Notes under the pieces: model-generated
Database searches by the model: none
Told to the model about the DNA's origin: nothing
The model's input: only the letters and a program-made list of their open reading frames with translations
Source of the DNA: Microbacterium lacus
GTDB taxonomy: Bacteria; Actinomycetota; Actinomycetes; Actinomycetales; Microbacteriaceae
DNA: 64,000 nucleotides
Direction: 5' to 3'
Assembly: GCF_002812805.1 (NCBI RefSeq)
Contig: NZ_NMUM01000040.1
Coordinates: forward strand, 186,001-250,000
Made by a program: the position numbers and the translations under genes
Shown: positions 36,645 to 45,108 of the stretch, one piece after another
Layout: each line of letters starts with the position of its first letter
Position numbering within the stretch: position 1 is the first letter of the stretch

Positions 36645-37487
36645 CTATGAGGGCCCCGTGAGTCGCTCCGCCGCACGGCTCGCCGTGCGCAGGCGATCGG
36701 CGCTCGCACGGCGCGCAGCCTCGGCCTCGTCGCGCTCGGCGGTCGCGGCATCGGCGTCGGCACGGATCCGCGCGAGCTCGCTCTCGAGGGCCTCGACCCG
36801 CTCGCGCAACAGCGTCTCGCGCTCGCGCGCGGTCGCCAGTCGGGCCTCGGCGCGCGCGGCGTCACGCTCGGCATCCGCTGCCTCGCGCCGGACCGCGGCG
36901 GCGGCGCGTTCGGCCTCGCGGAGAGCACGCCGCTCGGCGAGATCGTCCCGCCCGCGAGCGGGCGCGGGTTCCGCCGCGACGGGCGCCTCGCCCGCGACGG
37001 CGTCCGTCAGATCGACAGGGTCGACGCCGGATGCTTCCAGCGGACGCAGCAATCGGCCCGTCCGGACGGCGGCGGCCGCGGCCTCATCCCGCGCAGCAGC
37101 CCCCAGGGTGCGCTCGACATCGGCAACGATGCCCGCCCCCGTCGCGACGCCCTCGCCCTCGGCGAGGTCCGTTGCGGTGCGGACGAGCTCGGCCACGAGC
37201 ATCCGCCTCTCTTTATTGAGAGAGGTCAGACGAGCCGCATCGCGATCATCCTGAGCCTCGCGCATCTCGGCCGCGAGGCTGGACAACTTGCCGACCGCTT
37301 CTGCCGCGCGGCGTGAAAGCAGGTTGACGACCCAGACCGACGTCGGGGGCTTGCGCAGGCCTCGGATCTGGGCTGCCGTCTCGCGATCCGGCGCGGCGGC
37401 CGCGAGCGTTTTTCGGGCCGCGATGAAATCGGCCGGCGCGAGCCCGTACAGCTCCTCGGCAGCTTCTTCGAACGTCGTGTCGGCCAT
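36645..37487 (-). CDS. coiled-coil protein of unknown function
   Basis: 280 residues. The first part (TFEEAAEELYGLAPADFIAARKTLAAAA, then IRGLRKPPTSVWVVNLLSR) is a helical domain seen in related actinobacterial proteins. From about residue 175 to the end the sequence is an Ala/Glu/Arg-rich uninterrupted coiled coil with many heptads (RALREAERAAAAVRREAADA). No catalytic motif. The start is ATG 37487, six bases after CAGAAT; a much longer frame upstream lacks family-like sequence. Possibly cytoskeletal or structural; function unknown. Confidence 0.75.
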   Translation of the reverse strand: MADTTFEEAAEELYGLAPADFIAARKTLAAAAPDRETAAQIRGLRKPPTSVWVVNLLSRRAAEAVGKLSSLAAEMREAQDDRDAARLTSLNKERRMLVAELVRTATDLAEGEGVATGAGIVADVERTLGAAARDEAAAAAVRTGRLLRPLEASGVDPVDLTDAVAGEAPVAAEPAPARGRDDLAERRALREAERAAAAVRREAADAERDAARAEARLATARERETLLRERVEALESELARIRADADAATAERDEAEAARRASADRLRTASRAAERLTGPS

Positions 37488-37626
37488 CCGGCCATTCTGA
37501 CTGATCGGCGTAGATAGCACCCCGGGGGTCTGCCGGCAACCCCCGCCACCCGTCCGGACAGCGGCCATAGCGTGGATTCCGTTCGAAAGGACCAGCGGCC
37601 TCCGGCCGCTCGAAAGGAGAATTCCG

Positions 37627-38208
37627 ATGGCAAACGCATCGACAAAGAGCGCCACGCAGGACAAGACGCAGGCCAGCACGCGAGGACGCCGCCGGCCCGC
37701 GAAGGGTAGCGCCGGGGCAGCTCTGACCGACGAGCAGAACGCCGAGAGCGGCTTCCAGGCCTCGAAAGAACTCAGCGAGAACCTGCAGAAGGTGCTCGTC
37801 GATCTGCTCGAGCTGCAGCTGCAGGGCAAGCAGGCCCACTGGAACGTCGTGGGAACGAACTTCCGCGACACTCACCGCCAGCTCGACGACATCATCGAGG
37901 CGGCGCGCGGGTTCAGCGACACGGTCGCCGAGAGGATGCGGGCCCTCCACGCCGTTCCCGACGGTCGCTCCGACACGGTCGCCGAGACGACGACCCTGCC
38001 CGAGTTCCCGCACGGCGAGGTCGACACGACCGAGACGATCGACCTGATCACCGAGCGGCTCGAGGCGACGATCTCGACAGTGCGCGAGGTGCACGACCCG
38101 ATCGATGACGAGGACCCGACGAGCGCAGACATCCTGCACGCCGTGCTCGAGAGCCTCGAGCAGTTCGCCTGGATGGTGAGCGCCGAGAATCGCACCCCCG
38201 CCACGTGA
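37627..38208 (+). CDS. dps: Dps family DNA-binding/ferritin-like protein
   Basis: 193 residues, a four-helix ferritin-like protein that stores iron with hydrogen peroxide and protects DNA. Ferroxidase residues are in QAHWNVVGTNFRDTHRQLDDI (His, His, Asp) and DIIEAARGFSDTVAERM (Asp/Glu). A Lys/Arg-rich tail of about 30 residues at the N-terminus (KSATQDKTQASTRGRRRPAK) suggests DNA binding. AAAGGAG ribosome-binding site nine bases before ATG. Its stop overlaps the next start (GTGA), an unexpected coupling of an oxidative-stress protein to a biosynthetic-looking cluster. Confidence 0.93.
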   Translation: MANASTKSATQDKTQASTRGRRRPAKGSAGAALTDEQNAESGFQASKELSENLQKVLVDLLELQLQGKQAHWNVVGTNFRDTHRQLDDIIEAARGFSDTVAERMRALHAVPDGRSDTVAETTTLPEFPHGEVDTTETIDLITERLEATISTVREVHDPIDDEDPTSADILHAVLESLEQFAWMVSAENRTPAT

Positions 38209-39308
38209 GCGGACCTCTGGTCACCACCGACGCTGACCTCGCGGTCCCGCTCGAAGACGGCGAGCCGGGTTCGGCCGCGCTGAGGGCGGAGACGACCCTG
38301 CGGTCGGTCGTGGCCTTCGGCACCCACGTCGATGCGACGATCGATTGGGCCGTCGAACTCGGCGGCGCTGTGCCGGTTCCGGGACGCGGGAGCACACGCG
38401 AACGCTGGGAAGCGCTCGCCACGGCGGCACGGGCGGATGTCGCGGGCGCGCGCATTCTCGAACCGCACCTGGACGCGCTCGCGATCCTGGCGGAGGCCTC
38501 GACACAGGGCCTGGTGACGACGGCCGACCTCGTCCGGATGGGCGCCGACGCGAATTCTTCCTGGGGCGTCTTCGCCGCCGAGGGTGACGGCGTCCGCCTG
38601 GAGGCACGCCAGGCGGAGGATGGGTCGTGGACGCTCAACGGCGTCAAGCCGTGGTGCTCACTCGCCGACTGCGTATCGCACGCGCTCGTCACCGCGTGGA
38701 CGGGTCCGGGCGAGCGGCGCTTGTTCGTGGTGGCGATGCGGGACCCATCCGTTCGTCCGCAACGCGACACCTGGGTCTCGCGCGGACTCGCGCAGATCAG
38801 AAGCACGCCGGTCGAGTTCGACGACGCGGCCGCCCTCCCGGTCGGCGGCGATGGCTGGTACCTGCGGCGTGAAGGCTTCTGGTGGGGCGGCGTCGGCGTT
38901 GCCGCGTGTTGGTGGGGCGGCGCGCTCCCCCTGCTCGATGCCCTCGCCCACGCGGCCGCCCGCCCCGATGCGGATCAGCTCGCGCACACCTCCTACGGCG
39001 CCGCGGACGCGCGCCTCTGGGCTGCGCGTCTCGCGCTCGCCGACGCCGCACGGCTCGCGGATCGCATGGACCCGGTTCCCGCACGGCTGATCAGCGAACG
39101 CGTACGTGCAATCGTCGCCGACGCCGTCGAGACCGTGCTGACGATCGCCGATCGTGCACTCGGCCCCGCGCCCCTGGCATCCGACGAAGCGCACGCCCGC
39201 CGCGTCGGCGACCTGCGCATCTACCTGCGCCAACATCACGCCGAGCGGGACCTGGCTCGGCTCGGCCGGGCGTTGACGCAGTCCGATGCGTCCCCGCGGA
39301 CGACGTGA
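38205..39308 (+). CDS. acyl-CoA dehydrogenase-like flavoprotein
   Basis: 367 residues resembling acyl-CoA dehydrogenases: a helical N-domain, the middle beta domain with the substrate/flavin segment RQAEDGSWTLNGVKPWCSLADCVSHALVTAW, and a C-terminal four-helix bundle (YGAADARLWAARLALADAA). The usual catalytic Glu is not evident, so it may oxidise a different substrate or be non-classical. GTG start overlaps the dps stop by four bases, and its own stop overlaps the following start the same way. Comparable acyl-CoA dehydrogenase/PIG-L/glycosyltransferase clusters exist in other bacteria, without a known product to my knowledge. Confidence 0.78.
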   Translation: MSGPLVTTDADLAVPLEDGEPGSAALRAETTLRSVVAFGTHVDATIDWAVELGGAVPVPGRGSTRERWEALATAARADVAGARILEPHLDALAILAEASTQGLVTTADLVRMGADANSSWGVFAAEGDGVRLEARQAEDGSWTLNGVKPWCSLADCVSHALVTAWTGPGERRLFVVAMRDPSVRPQRDTWVSRGLAQIRSTPVEFDDAAALPVGGDGWYLRREGFWWGGVGVAACWWGGALPLLDALAHAAARPDADQLAHTSYGAADARLWAARLALADAARLADRMDPVPARLISERVRAIVADAVETVLTIADRALGPAPLASDEAHARRVGDLRIYLRQHHAERDLARLGRALTQSDASPRTT

Positions 39309-40729
39309 GCGTCGCGTTCGACCATCGCGAGCCCGGCACACCCGAGTCGGAGTGGCAGCGTGCGCGTCCATGGGCGACCGCGCGCCCGCTTGATCTGGAC
39401 GTCGACATCGACATCGACATCGACGTGCTGATCGTGCTGGCCGCGCACCCCGATGACGAAACACTGGGCGCCGGCGGCCTCATCGCGACGGCAGCGCTCC
39501 GCGGCATCCGCGTCGTCGTCGTGGTCGCGACGGATGGCGACGCTTCGCACCCTGATTCGCCGACGTGGCCGCGGCAGGCTCTTGCGCGCGAGCGCCGCGT
39601 CGAACTCACGCGGGCAATCGACCTGCTCGCTCCCGGAAGCGCCCTCCGCTTTCTCGGCCTGCCGGACGGCCAGCTCAGGGAGCACAGGAAGCGTCTGACA
39701 CGACAGGTTCGTTCCGCGATCCTCGAGGAGACGACGGAAGACCCGCTGCGCACCCTGGTCGTCGCGCCCTGGCGCGGAGATGGGCACCGCGATCACCGCG
39801 TTCTCGGAGAGGTCGCCGAGGAGTTTTCCGCCGAACTCGGCCATCGGGCTCTGGGGTATCCGATCTGGTTCTGGCATTGGGCGCACCCGTCCGACACCGG
39901 CATCGGCACCGGCATCGCGACCGAATCCTGGACCGTGCTGACGCTCGGGAGGACCGCGCACGCGGCGAAACGCCGGGCGCTCACTGCGCACGCGACGCAG
40001 GTGCGCCCTCTCTCTTCGGCGCCCGGCGACGAGGCACTCATCCATGAAGGCATGCGCGCGCACTTCGAACGCGATGTCGAGGTGTTCGTGGTTCCCGCGT
40101 CGGGGGGCGGCGGGGCCGAAAGCCTCGCGCCCTCCTTCTTCGAGGACTTCTACGCGCGTCACGACGACCCGTGGGGGTTCGACACGCGCTGGTACGAAGA
40201 GCGCAAGCGGGCGCTCATGATGGCCGTTCTGCCCCGGGCGCACTTCCGTGACGTCCTCGAGCTCGGCTGCGCGACCGGGGCACTGACTGTCGAGCTGGCA
40301 ACACGGGCCGATCGTGTACTCGGGCTCGACGCATCCGACGAAGCCCTCGCCCGCGCCCACGAGCGCCTGGAGCGGCAGGGCGACGCCGAACACGTCACGC
40401 TCGAGCGCGCCACCCTGCCCTCCGAGTGGCCGGAGGGCGAGTTCGAGCTGATCGTGATGTCCGAGATCGGTTACTACTGGAGCCGCTCAGACCTGCTCGA
40501 TGCCGCGCGACGCACGGTCGCCAGCCTGTCCTCCGACGGCGTCCTGGTCGCGTGTCACTGGCGCCATGCCGTCGCCGAGTATCCGGGCACCGCCGACGAC
40601 GTGCACGCGGCCCTCCGGGACCTGCCGGGCCTCCGGCTGTTGGCGCGGCACGAAGAAGAAGACTTCTTCCTCGACGTTCTGGTCCACAGCGGTACGCCGT
40701 CCGTGGCTCGTGCCGCCGGGCTCGTCTGA
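39305..40729 (+). CDS. bifunctional PIG-L deacetylase / SAM-dependent methyltransferase
   Basis: 474 residues with two fused domains. Residues ~40-250 form a PIG-L/LmbE zinc deacetylase: AAHPDDETLGAGG (about residue 50) and RGDGHRDHRVLGE supply zinc ligands. Residues ~280-460 form a NodS-like methyltransferase with motif I VLELGCATGAL (about 317) and LGLDASDEALARA. A repeated Asp-Val/Ile stretch (DVDIDIDIDV) precedes the deacetylase. The fusion predicts N-deacetylation followed by N- or O-methylation of one sugar-containing substrate. The GTG start overlaps the upstream stop by four bases; the longer upstream frame is a shadow of the dehydrogenase. Confidence 0.88.
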   Translation: MSVAFDHREPGTPESEWQRARPWATARPLDLDVDIDIDIDVLIVLAAHPDDETLGAGGLIATAALRGIRVVVVVATDGDASHPDSPTWPRQALARERRVELTRAIDLLAPGSALRFLGLPDGQLREHRKRLTRQVRSAILEETTEDPLRTLVVAPWRGDGHRDHRVLGEVAEEFSAELGHRALGYPIWFWHWAHPSDTGIGTGIATESWTVLTLGRTAHAAKRRALTAHATQVRPLSSAPGDEALIHEGMRAHFERDVEVFVVPASGGGGAESLAPSFFEDFYARHDDPWGFDTRWYEERKRALMMAVLPRAHFRDVLELGCATGALTVELATRADRVLGLDASDEALARAHERLERQGDAEHVTLERATLPSEWPEGEFELIVMSEIGYYWSRSDLLDAARRTVASLSSDGVLVACHWRHAVAEYPGTADDVHAALRDLPGLRLLARHEEEDFFLDVLVHSGTPSVARAAGLV

Positions 40730-41469
40730 TGACGGCACCTACGGCGATGGCGGTCGTCATCCCCGCGCACGACGAGGAAGAGTTGATCGGTGCGTGCCTG
40801 GACTCGATACGCGCCGCCGTCAGAGACGTGCGGCGCGTCGTCGGTCGCGCAGTATCTCGCGTGAGCGTGCATGCCGCGCTGGATGCCTGCTCCGACGCGA
40901 CCGCACGGATAGCCCGGGCTGCGGCAGCGGACGTGATCGTTCCCGCGAGGCGGGGGGTCGGTGCTGCACGGGCTGCGGGTGTCGCCGCGGCTCTCGCGGC
41001 GCACGAGCACACGCCCCTGCGCCGCCTGTGGATCGCGCACACGGACGCCGACTCGGTGGTTCCCGCGAACTGGCTGACGCATCAGTGGGAGCTGGCCTCG
41101 GCGGGCGCGGATGTCGTGCTGGGCACCGTCCGGCCCGACTTCCGGGATCTTTCCGCCGAGCAGACGACGGCCTGGTGGGCGACGCACGTGCCGGGCACCG
41201 CCAACGGTCACGTGCACGGGGCGAACCTCGGCACGCGCGCGAGCATGCTCGTCGCGGCGGGCGGGTTCGAGCCGGTTCTTGAACACGAGGACGTCCTGCT
41301 CGTCGCCGAGGCGAGAGAGCGCGGCGCCCTGCTCGTAGCTTCTGACGAAGCCTGGGTGCAGACGAGCGGTCGCTCCGTCGGTCGCACATCAGGCGGGTAC
41401 GCGGGGTATCTGCGCGAGCAGCTCATCCCGCTCGCCCTGTCTCGCGCGGCATACGCCCCGACCGCCTGA
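40729..41469 (+). CDS. glycosyltransferase family 2
   Basis: 246 residues with a GT-A fold: AVVIPAHDEEELIGACLDSI at the N-terminus and the metal/nucleotide-binding acidic motif HTDADS (about residue 104). The later ANLGTRASMLVAAGGFEPV and HEDVLL match the family's acceptor and catalytic base regions. No membrane helices, so it is cytosolic. Its ATG overlaps the stop of the deacetylase/methyltransferase (TGATG). It would attach a sugar in the same unknown pathway. A very long hairpin follows its stop. Confidence 0.87.
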   Translation: MTAPTAMAVVIPAHDEEELIGACLDSIRAAVRDVRRVVGRAVSRVSVHAALDACSDATARIARAAAADVIVPARRGVGAARAAGVAAALAAHEHTPLRRLWIAHTDADSVVPANWLTHQWELASAGADVVLGTVRPDFRDLSAEQTTAWWATHVPGTANGHVHGANLGTRASMLVAAGGFEPVLEHEDVLLVAEARERGALLVASDEAWVQTSGRSVGRTSGGYAGYLREQLIPLALSRAAYAPTA

Positions 41470-41477
41470 GCGTCGGC

Positions 41478-41550
41478 GAGAACAGGAGATCTCGCCGGAA
41501 CAGGACGATCCTGCACATATCGTCCTGTTTCCGGCGGATCTCCTGTTCTC
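41478..41550. repeat. near-perfect 32-bp inverted repeat (palindromic element)
   Basis: Left arm 41478-41509 and right arm 41519-41550 pair over 32 positions with only two one-base bulges, around a nine-base loop. The outer part reads GAGAACAGGAGAT and the inner part AACAGGACGAT. It is far longer than a normal terminator stem and has no T tract. It looks like a REP/MITE-type palindromic element, possibly also acting as a transcription block after the glycosyltransferase. Confidence 0.88.
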
Positions 41551-41559
41551 AGCGAAGAA

Positions 41560-41590
41560 GGACCCGCACCGCGCTGTGCGGTGCGGGTCC
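41560..41590 (-). terminator. intrinsic-type terminator of the secreted acidic protein gene
   Basis: Perfect 13-bp stem (GGACCCGCACCGC and its complement) with a five-base loop GCTGT. Read on the minus strand it follows the stop at 41608 by 17 bases and is followed by CTTCTTCGC, a pyrimidine-rich run. Confidence 0.8.
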
Positions 41591-41607
41591 ATCGAGTACG
41601 AGCGGGA

Positions 41608-42132
41608 TCAGCCCAGGATGTCGCCGAGCATGCCGTCGACGTCGGAACCGATGTCTCCGGTGACACCATCGACGAGGTCACCCACCTCGGCGCCGATGTC
41701 ACCCACTCCACCGATGTCGCCGATCGAGGTGTCGGTGTTGTTGCCCGATCCCACGGGCGCCTCAACAGGCGCCTCGACAGGAACATCGATGTCGTTGCCG
41801 GAACCGATGGGGGTGTCGTTGCCCGACAGCACGTCGCCGTTCAGCGAGTCGCTGACGACGGGTCCCTCCACCAAAGGAGCGTTGATGATGCCGCCGTCTA
41901 CGCCGACGTTGCCGGCGTTCGTGTCGGGCGAAACCGTCAGGTCACCGGCCGAGACACCGGCGAGAAGGTCGTCGACGATGTCGAACATTCCCGTGACACT
42001 GGTCTGCGTCGACGTGTCTTCCGTGGTGGATTCCGCTGCGTTCGCGGGGATCGCGAAGCCGGCGACGGCGAGGGCCGCAGCTCCCAGTCCCGCGGCGCCC
42101 ATCATTCCGATTCGAGTCGTGTTCTTGCGCAT
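41608..42132 (-). CDS. secreted acidic low-complexity protein
   Basis: 174 residues. A typical Sec signal peptide (MRKNTTRIG then a hydrophobic core, cleavage expected after AIPANA near residue 32). The mature part is very acidic and repetitive (PVEAPVEAPVGSGNN, GDIGGVGDIGAEVGDLVDGV) with no Cys and almost no Lys/Arg. No family recognised. Strong AAGGAG ribosome-binding site and a strong terminator suggest high expression. Likely a small extracellular or wall-associated protein. Confidence 0.8.
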   Translation of the reverse strand: MRKNTTRIGMMGAAGLGAAALAVAGFAIPANAAESTTEDTSTQTSVTGMFDIVDDLLAGVSAGDLTVSPDTNAGNVGVDGGIINAPLVEGPVVSDSLNGDVLSGNDTPIGSGNDIDVPVEAPVEAPVGSGNNTDTSIGDIGGVGDIGAEVGDLVDGVTGDIGSDVDGMLGDILG

Positions 42133-42340
42133 GAGATTTCTCCTTCACATCGCTTTCGTGACGTGCGACTTGCGCCGCACGAGGGGTCATCCGACGCAGG
42201 TCGATAATCGGATGGGTCCCGTCGGCGAACGGCGCCTTCGGGCGCACGGAGCGGCCCTCAGACTCCCGCAAAACGACGGGGATCGGCGCGTCTTCCTGGC
42301 AGGTTCGTGTGAGCGTCGATCCGCGCTCGTGCGAGATGCC

Positions 42341-42997
42341 TCAGGTAATGGCGGAGACGGCGCGGGCGATCACGAGCACCGACATGATGAACCCGGCGAG
42401 TGCTTCGACCGCCATGAACGCCTTCGCGCGGCGTGTGATCGGGAGCGCGTCTGCCGGCGAGAACGCCATGCCCGCCGTCAGCGAGATGTACAGGTAATCG
42501 AAGTAGCGGGGCCGCCACACCCCGAACCCCGGAGTCGAGTCCTGCGGAAAGATGAAATCGGCCTTCGTGACGTCACGCGTTCCCCGAGCACGGGCCACCG
42601 GGCCGCCGAGATCGAGCTCCCAATACAGCAGTCCGAACGCGATGGCGTTGGTCACCCACAGTTGCAGGGCGGCGAGCAGGATGCTGATGCCCTCGGCATC
42701 CGGGGCCGTCAGCAGTTCGTAGACCAGCTGCACGAGCAGCGCCTGCGTCACGAGCAGCAGCAGAACCCCGAGGATCAGCGAGAACCAGCGGGACCAGGTC
42801 GTCTGCCGCACGAGATGGTGCGGGTTCAAGACGATCAACGGAATGACGAGCAGGGCACAGACACCGACGGCCACCCACCGCAACGGCTCCAGGAAGAAGC
42901 TCGGCAGCAGCAACCACAGCACGAGGACGGTGAGAACGCCGGCGATGGCCGGCCACCGGTGTTCGTACGGCGCCCTGGTCTCTTCCGCCGTGGTCAT
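42341..42997 (-). CDS. polytopic membrane protein, DUF1345/ion-channel-like end
   Basis: 218 residues with about six hydrophobic segments. The C-terminal section FDYLYISLTAGMAFSPADALPITRRAKAFMAVEAL resembles the pore/selectivity loop and last helix found in DUF1345 and two-helix channel proteins, but it lacks a potassium-channel GYG signature. Function unknown. ATG 42997 follows CAGAAT by six bases. Separated from the secreted-protein gene by about 200 bases that hold only that gene's promoter. Confidence 0.7.
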   Translation of the reverse strand: MTTAEETRAPYEHRWPAIAGVLTVLVLWLLLPSFFLEPLRWVAVGVCALLVIPLIVLNPHHLVRQTTWSRWFSLILGVLLLLVTQALLVQLVYELLTAPDAEGISILLAALQLWVTNAIAFGLLYWELDLGGPVARARGTRDVTKADFIFPQDSTPGFGVWRPRYFDYLYISLTAGMAFSPADALPITRRAKAFMAVEALAGFIMSVLVIARAVSAIT

Positions 42998-43057
42998 GCG
43001 CTCATTCTGTCGGAACGGCGGCTCGAACCCGCGCCGCCGTTCCGACAGGGGATGCGT

Positions 43058-43600
43058 TCAGCTCGCGAGCTGGTCGGCCTCGCGCAGGTGGCGGTACGAG
43101 CCCTTGAAATACAGCAGCGGCTCGCGCGTGTGCCACTCCGGCGCGCTCATCTCCACGACCTTGCCGATCACGATCAGGTGGTCTCCGGCGACGTATTCGT
43201 CCCAGAGCTCGCAGTCCACCCACATGAGGGTGTCGTGGATGACGGGATTGCCGGATGCGGCGGGTGTCCAGTCGATCCCGGCCCATTTGTCCGTTCCCTT
43301 GCGGGCGAACTGGTTCGAGACGTGGAGCTGATCGTGCGCGAGCACGTTGACGGCGAAGCGCCCGCTCTGCTTGATGCGCGGGTAGGTCGTCGACGTCAGC
43401 ATGACGCTGAACGAGACGAGGGGCGGATCCATCGAAACGCTGTAGAACGACTGGCAGGTGAAGCCGACGGGTTCGTCCGCCTCCAGTCCGCTGATGACCG
43501 TGATGCCCGATGCGTAATGCCCGAGCGTGTCACGGAACAGTCGCGCGTCGATTGCGGTCGGCGCTGAGATGGGCGCCGGGGTGAGTGCTGACTCGTGCAT
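43058..43600 (-). CDS. flavin reductase family protein (FMN-binding split barrel)
   Basis: 180 residues of the HpaC/flavin reductase family: FRDTLGHYASGITVISG, EPVGFTCQSFYSVSMDPPLVSFS and SGRFAVNVLAHDQ bind FMN/FAD, and the C-terminus has the conserved YFKGSYR. Such proteins deliver reduced flavin to partner monooxygenases. GGAGGAAC ribosome-binding site before ATG 43600. It lies 34 bases downstream of a NADPH-FMN reductase on the same strand, so both may be co-transcribed, but no monooxygenase gene is nearby. Confidence 0.9.
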   Translation of the reverse strand: MHESALTPAPISAPTAIDARLFRDTLGHYASGITVISGLEADEPVGFTCQSFYSVSMDPPLVSFSVMLTSTTYPRIKQSGRFAVNVLAHDQLHVSNQFARKGTDKWAGIDWTPAASGNPVIHDTLMWVDCELWDEYVAGDHLIVIGKVVEMSAPEWHTREPLLYFKGSYRHLREADQLAS

Positions 43601-43634
43601 GGTGTTCCTCCTATCGGTGACGACGCAATCGGGT

Positions 43635-44168
43635 TCAGGGGAGAGGTGCTGCCGTCGCGCCTGCCACGTGCGCCAGGCGCGCGAGGTTCGCCGCGTACTC
43701 TGCCGCAGCCGCGCCCACGACGTCCTCGAGCTGATCCATCTGGGTCAGCGAGAGGTAGAAGCCGCGACCCGGAACCATAGCGCCCAGCTCGACGAGCAGG
43801 GGCGCGAGGTTGTAGGTCGGACCCATCGCGTGGCTGAAGTCCGCGCCGGTGTGCACCGGGATCGCCGTGACGCCCGCCAGGCCGTTCGCCGGGTATCGGT
43901 CGAGAAACGCCTTGAGCAGACCCGTGTAGGTGGCCTTGTACGTCGGCGACGCGAAGACGACCAGGTCGCTCCCGGCGACGGAGGCGTTGAGGGCCGCCAT
44001 CTCTTCCGAGGGCCAGGCGAAGATCTCGGCCGTGTGATCGGCGAGATCGATCACCTCGAGCGAGTACGCGCCGGGGGCGAGGAGCTTCTCGACGAGCAGC
44101 TCCGCGACCTTGCGCGTGCGGGATGCCGGCTTGGGATTGCCGACGACGATCGTGACTTTGAGCGACAT
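43635..44168 (-). CDS. NAD(P)H-dependent FMN reductase (flavodoxin fold)
   Basis: About 177 residues. The phosphate-binding loop VVGNPKPASRTRKVAELL and the SPTYKATYTGLLKAFLDR segment identify an NADPH-dependent FMN reductase similar to MsuE/SsuE. These supply reduced FMN for sulfonate or other monooxygenases. The frame extends 33 codons upstream, but ATG 44168 with GAGAAG just before it gives the family-typical N-terminus MSLKVTIVVGNP. Confidence 0.88.
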   Translation of the reverse strand: MSLKVTIVVGNPKPASRTRKVAELLVEKLLAPGAYSLEVIDLADHTAEIFAWPSEEMAALNASVAGSDLVVFASPTYKATYTGLLKAFLDRYPANGLAGVTAIPVHTGADFSHAMGPTYNLAPLLVELGAMVPGRGFYLSLTQMDQLEDVVGAAAAEYAANLARLAHVAGATAAPLP

Positions 44169-44429
44169 TTCACTTCTCACATCTGTACCGATTGACAGGA
44201 AATCGAAGGTGTCGTGTCGCCGTGCACACGCATGCCAAGCCGGGAACGAGGCTGACGACGCCTTCACACCACCGGGATTTTTTGGCCCGGCGGGCCCGCA
44301 ACGGCTTACGCTGCGACATCAGTATGCACGCGGTTTGTTTCGCGCGTGTCACAGATTCCCGAATATGGAAGGGCACATTACGCCGGGCGTCGCGAACACG
44401 GAGCCGCTGCCCGACACGGGGGATAGCGT

Positions 44430-45011
44430 GTGAGGATGACGACCGAATCCGAGCCGACCCCCGACCGGATCGCGCCCACCGAGGGCGCGACCGCGTTTCC
44501 CTCGCTGTCGGCCGACGACTTCAAGGCCGTGTTCCGCGGTCACCCGGGGGGCGTTGCCGTGATCACCGCCGACGATGGCACCGGTCCGGTCGCGCTGACC
44601 GCGACATCCGTCTCGTCCGTGAGCGCCGACCCGCCCCTCCTCGTGTTCTCGGTTTCCGCTCAGTCCTCGAGTGCCCGCGCCCTTGCGGCAGCCGACACCG
44701 TCGTTGTGCATCTGCTCGACGCTCAGGATCTGCCCCTCGCTCGATTGGGCGCAACGAGCGGCGTCGATCGTTTCGCCGACACCGATTCGTGGTCGCGTCT
44801 GGTCACCGGCGAACCGGTCTACCACGGCGTACGGGCGTGGATCCGCGGCGCCGTCGTGAACCGGATGGATGCCGGCGGCTCCACGATCTTCGCGGTGCAT
44901 GCCCTGCAGTCCAGCCTGTCGCGGGATCCCGCGGTGGGCGAGGCGGGCGACGCGCTGGTCTACCACAACCGCACCTGGCATCGGCTCGGCGACCACTCGC
45001 GCATCGACTGA
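44430..45011 (+). CDS. flavin reductase family protein
   Basis: About 191-193 residues, a second split-barrel flavin reductase (DDFKAVFRGHPGGVAVITADD, ALTATSVSSVSADPPLLVFSVS, ADTVVVHLL, a TWHRLGDH end). Two starts are possible: GTG 44430 or ATG 44436. The ATG lies exactly six bases after TAGCGT, the leaderless signature, and may be the real one. Divergent from the FMN reductase across a 260-base region that holds a CACGCG/CGCGTG inverted repeat (44327-44348). Confidence 0.85.
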   Translation: MRMTTESEPTPDRIAPTEGATAFPSLSADDFKAVFRGHPGGVAVITADDGTGPVALTATSVSSVSADPPLLVFSVSAQSSSARALAAADTVVVHLLDAQDLPLARLGATSGVDRFADTDSWSRLVTGEPVYHGVRAWIRGAVVNRMDAGGSTIFAVHALQSSLSRDPAVGEAGDALVYHNRTWHRLGDHSRID

Positions 45012-45108
45012 GCGCCGGCTCGGACCGACGGCGGCGTCGTGTCAACCCCCGTGACCGCAGGCGAGGTCCGCTCGTAGGTTGGGCACCATCCCGATGAGGA
45101 GGTGGCCC

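Noticed and set aside
38882-39304. Upstream extension of the PIG-L/methyltransferase frame
   Set aside because: The extension is Arg/Pro-rich and lies wholly inside the acyl-CoA dehydrogenase gene; the GTG at 39305 with the GTGA overlap is a better start.
44186-44206. Third copy of the TTTCTATC...GACAGAAA operator near the FMN reductase
   Set aside because: Only GACAGGAAA-like similarity on one arm; the other arm does not match, so it is not counted as a regulon member.
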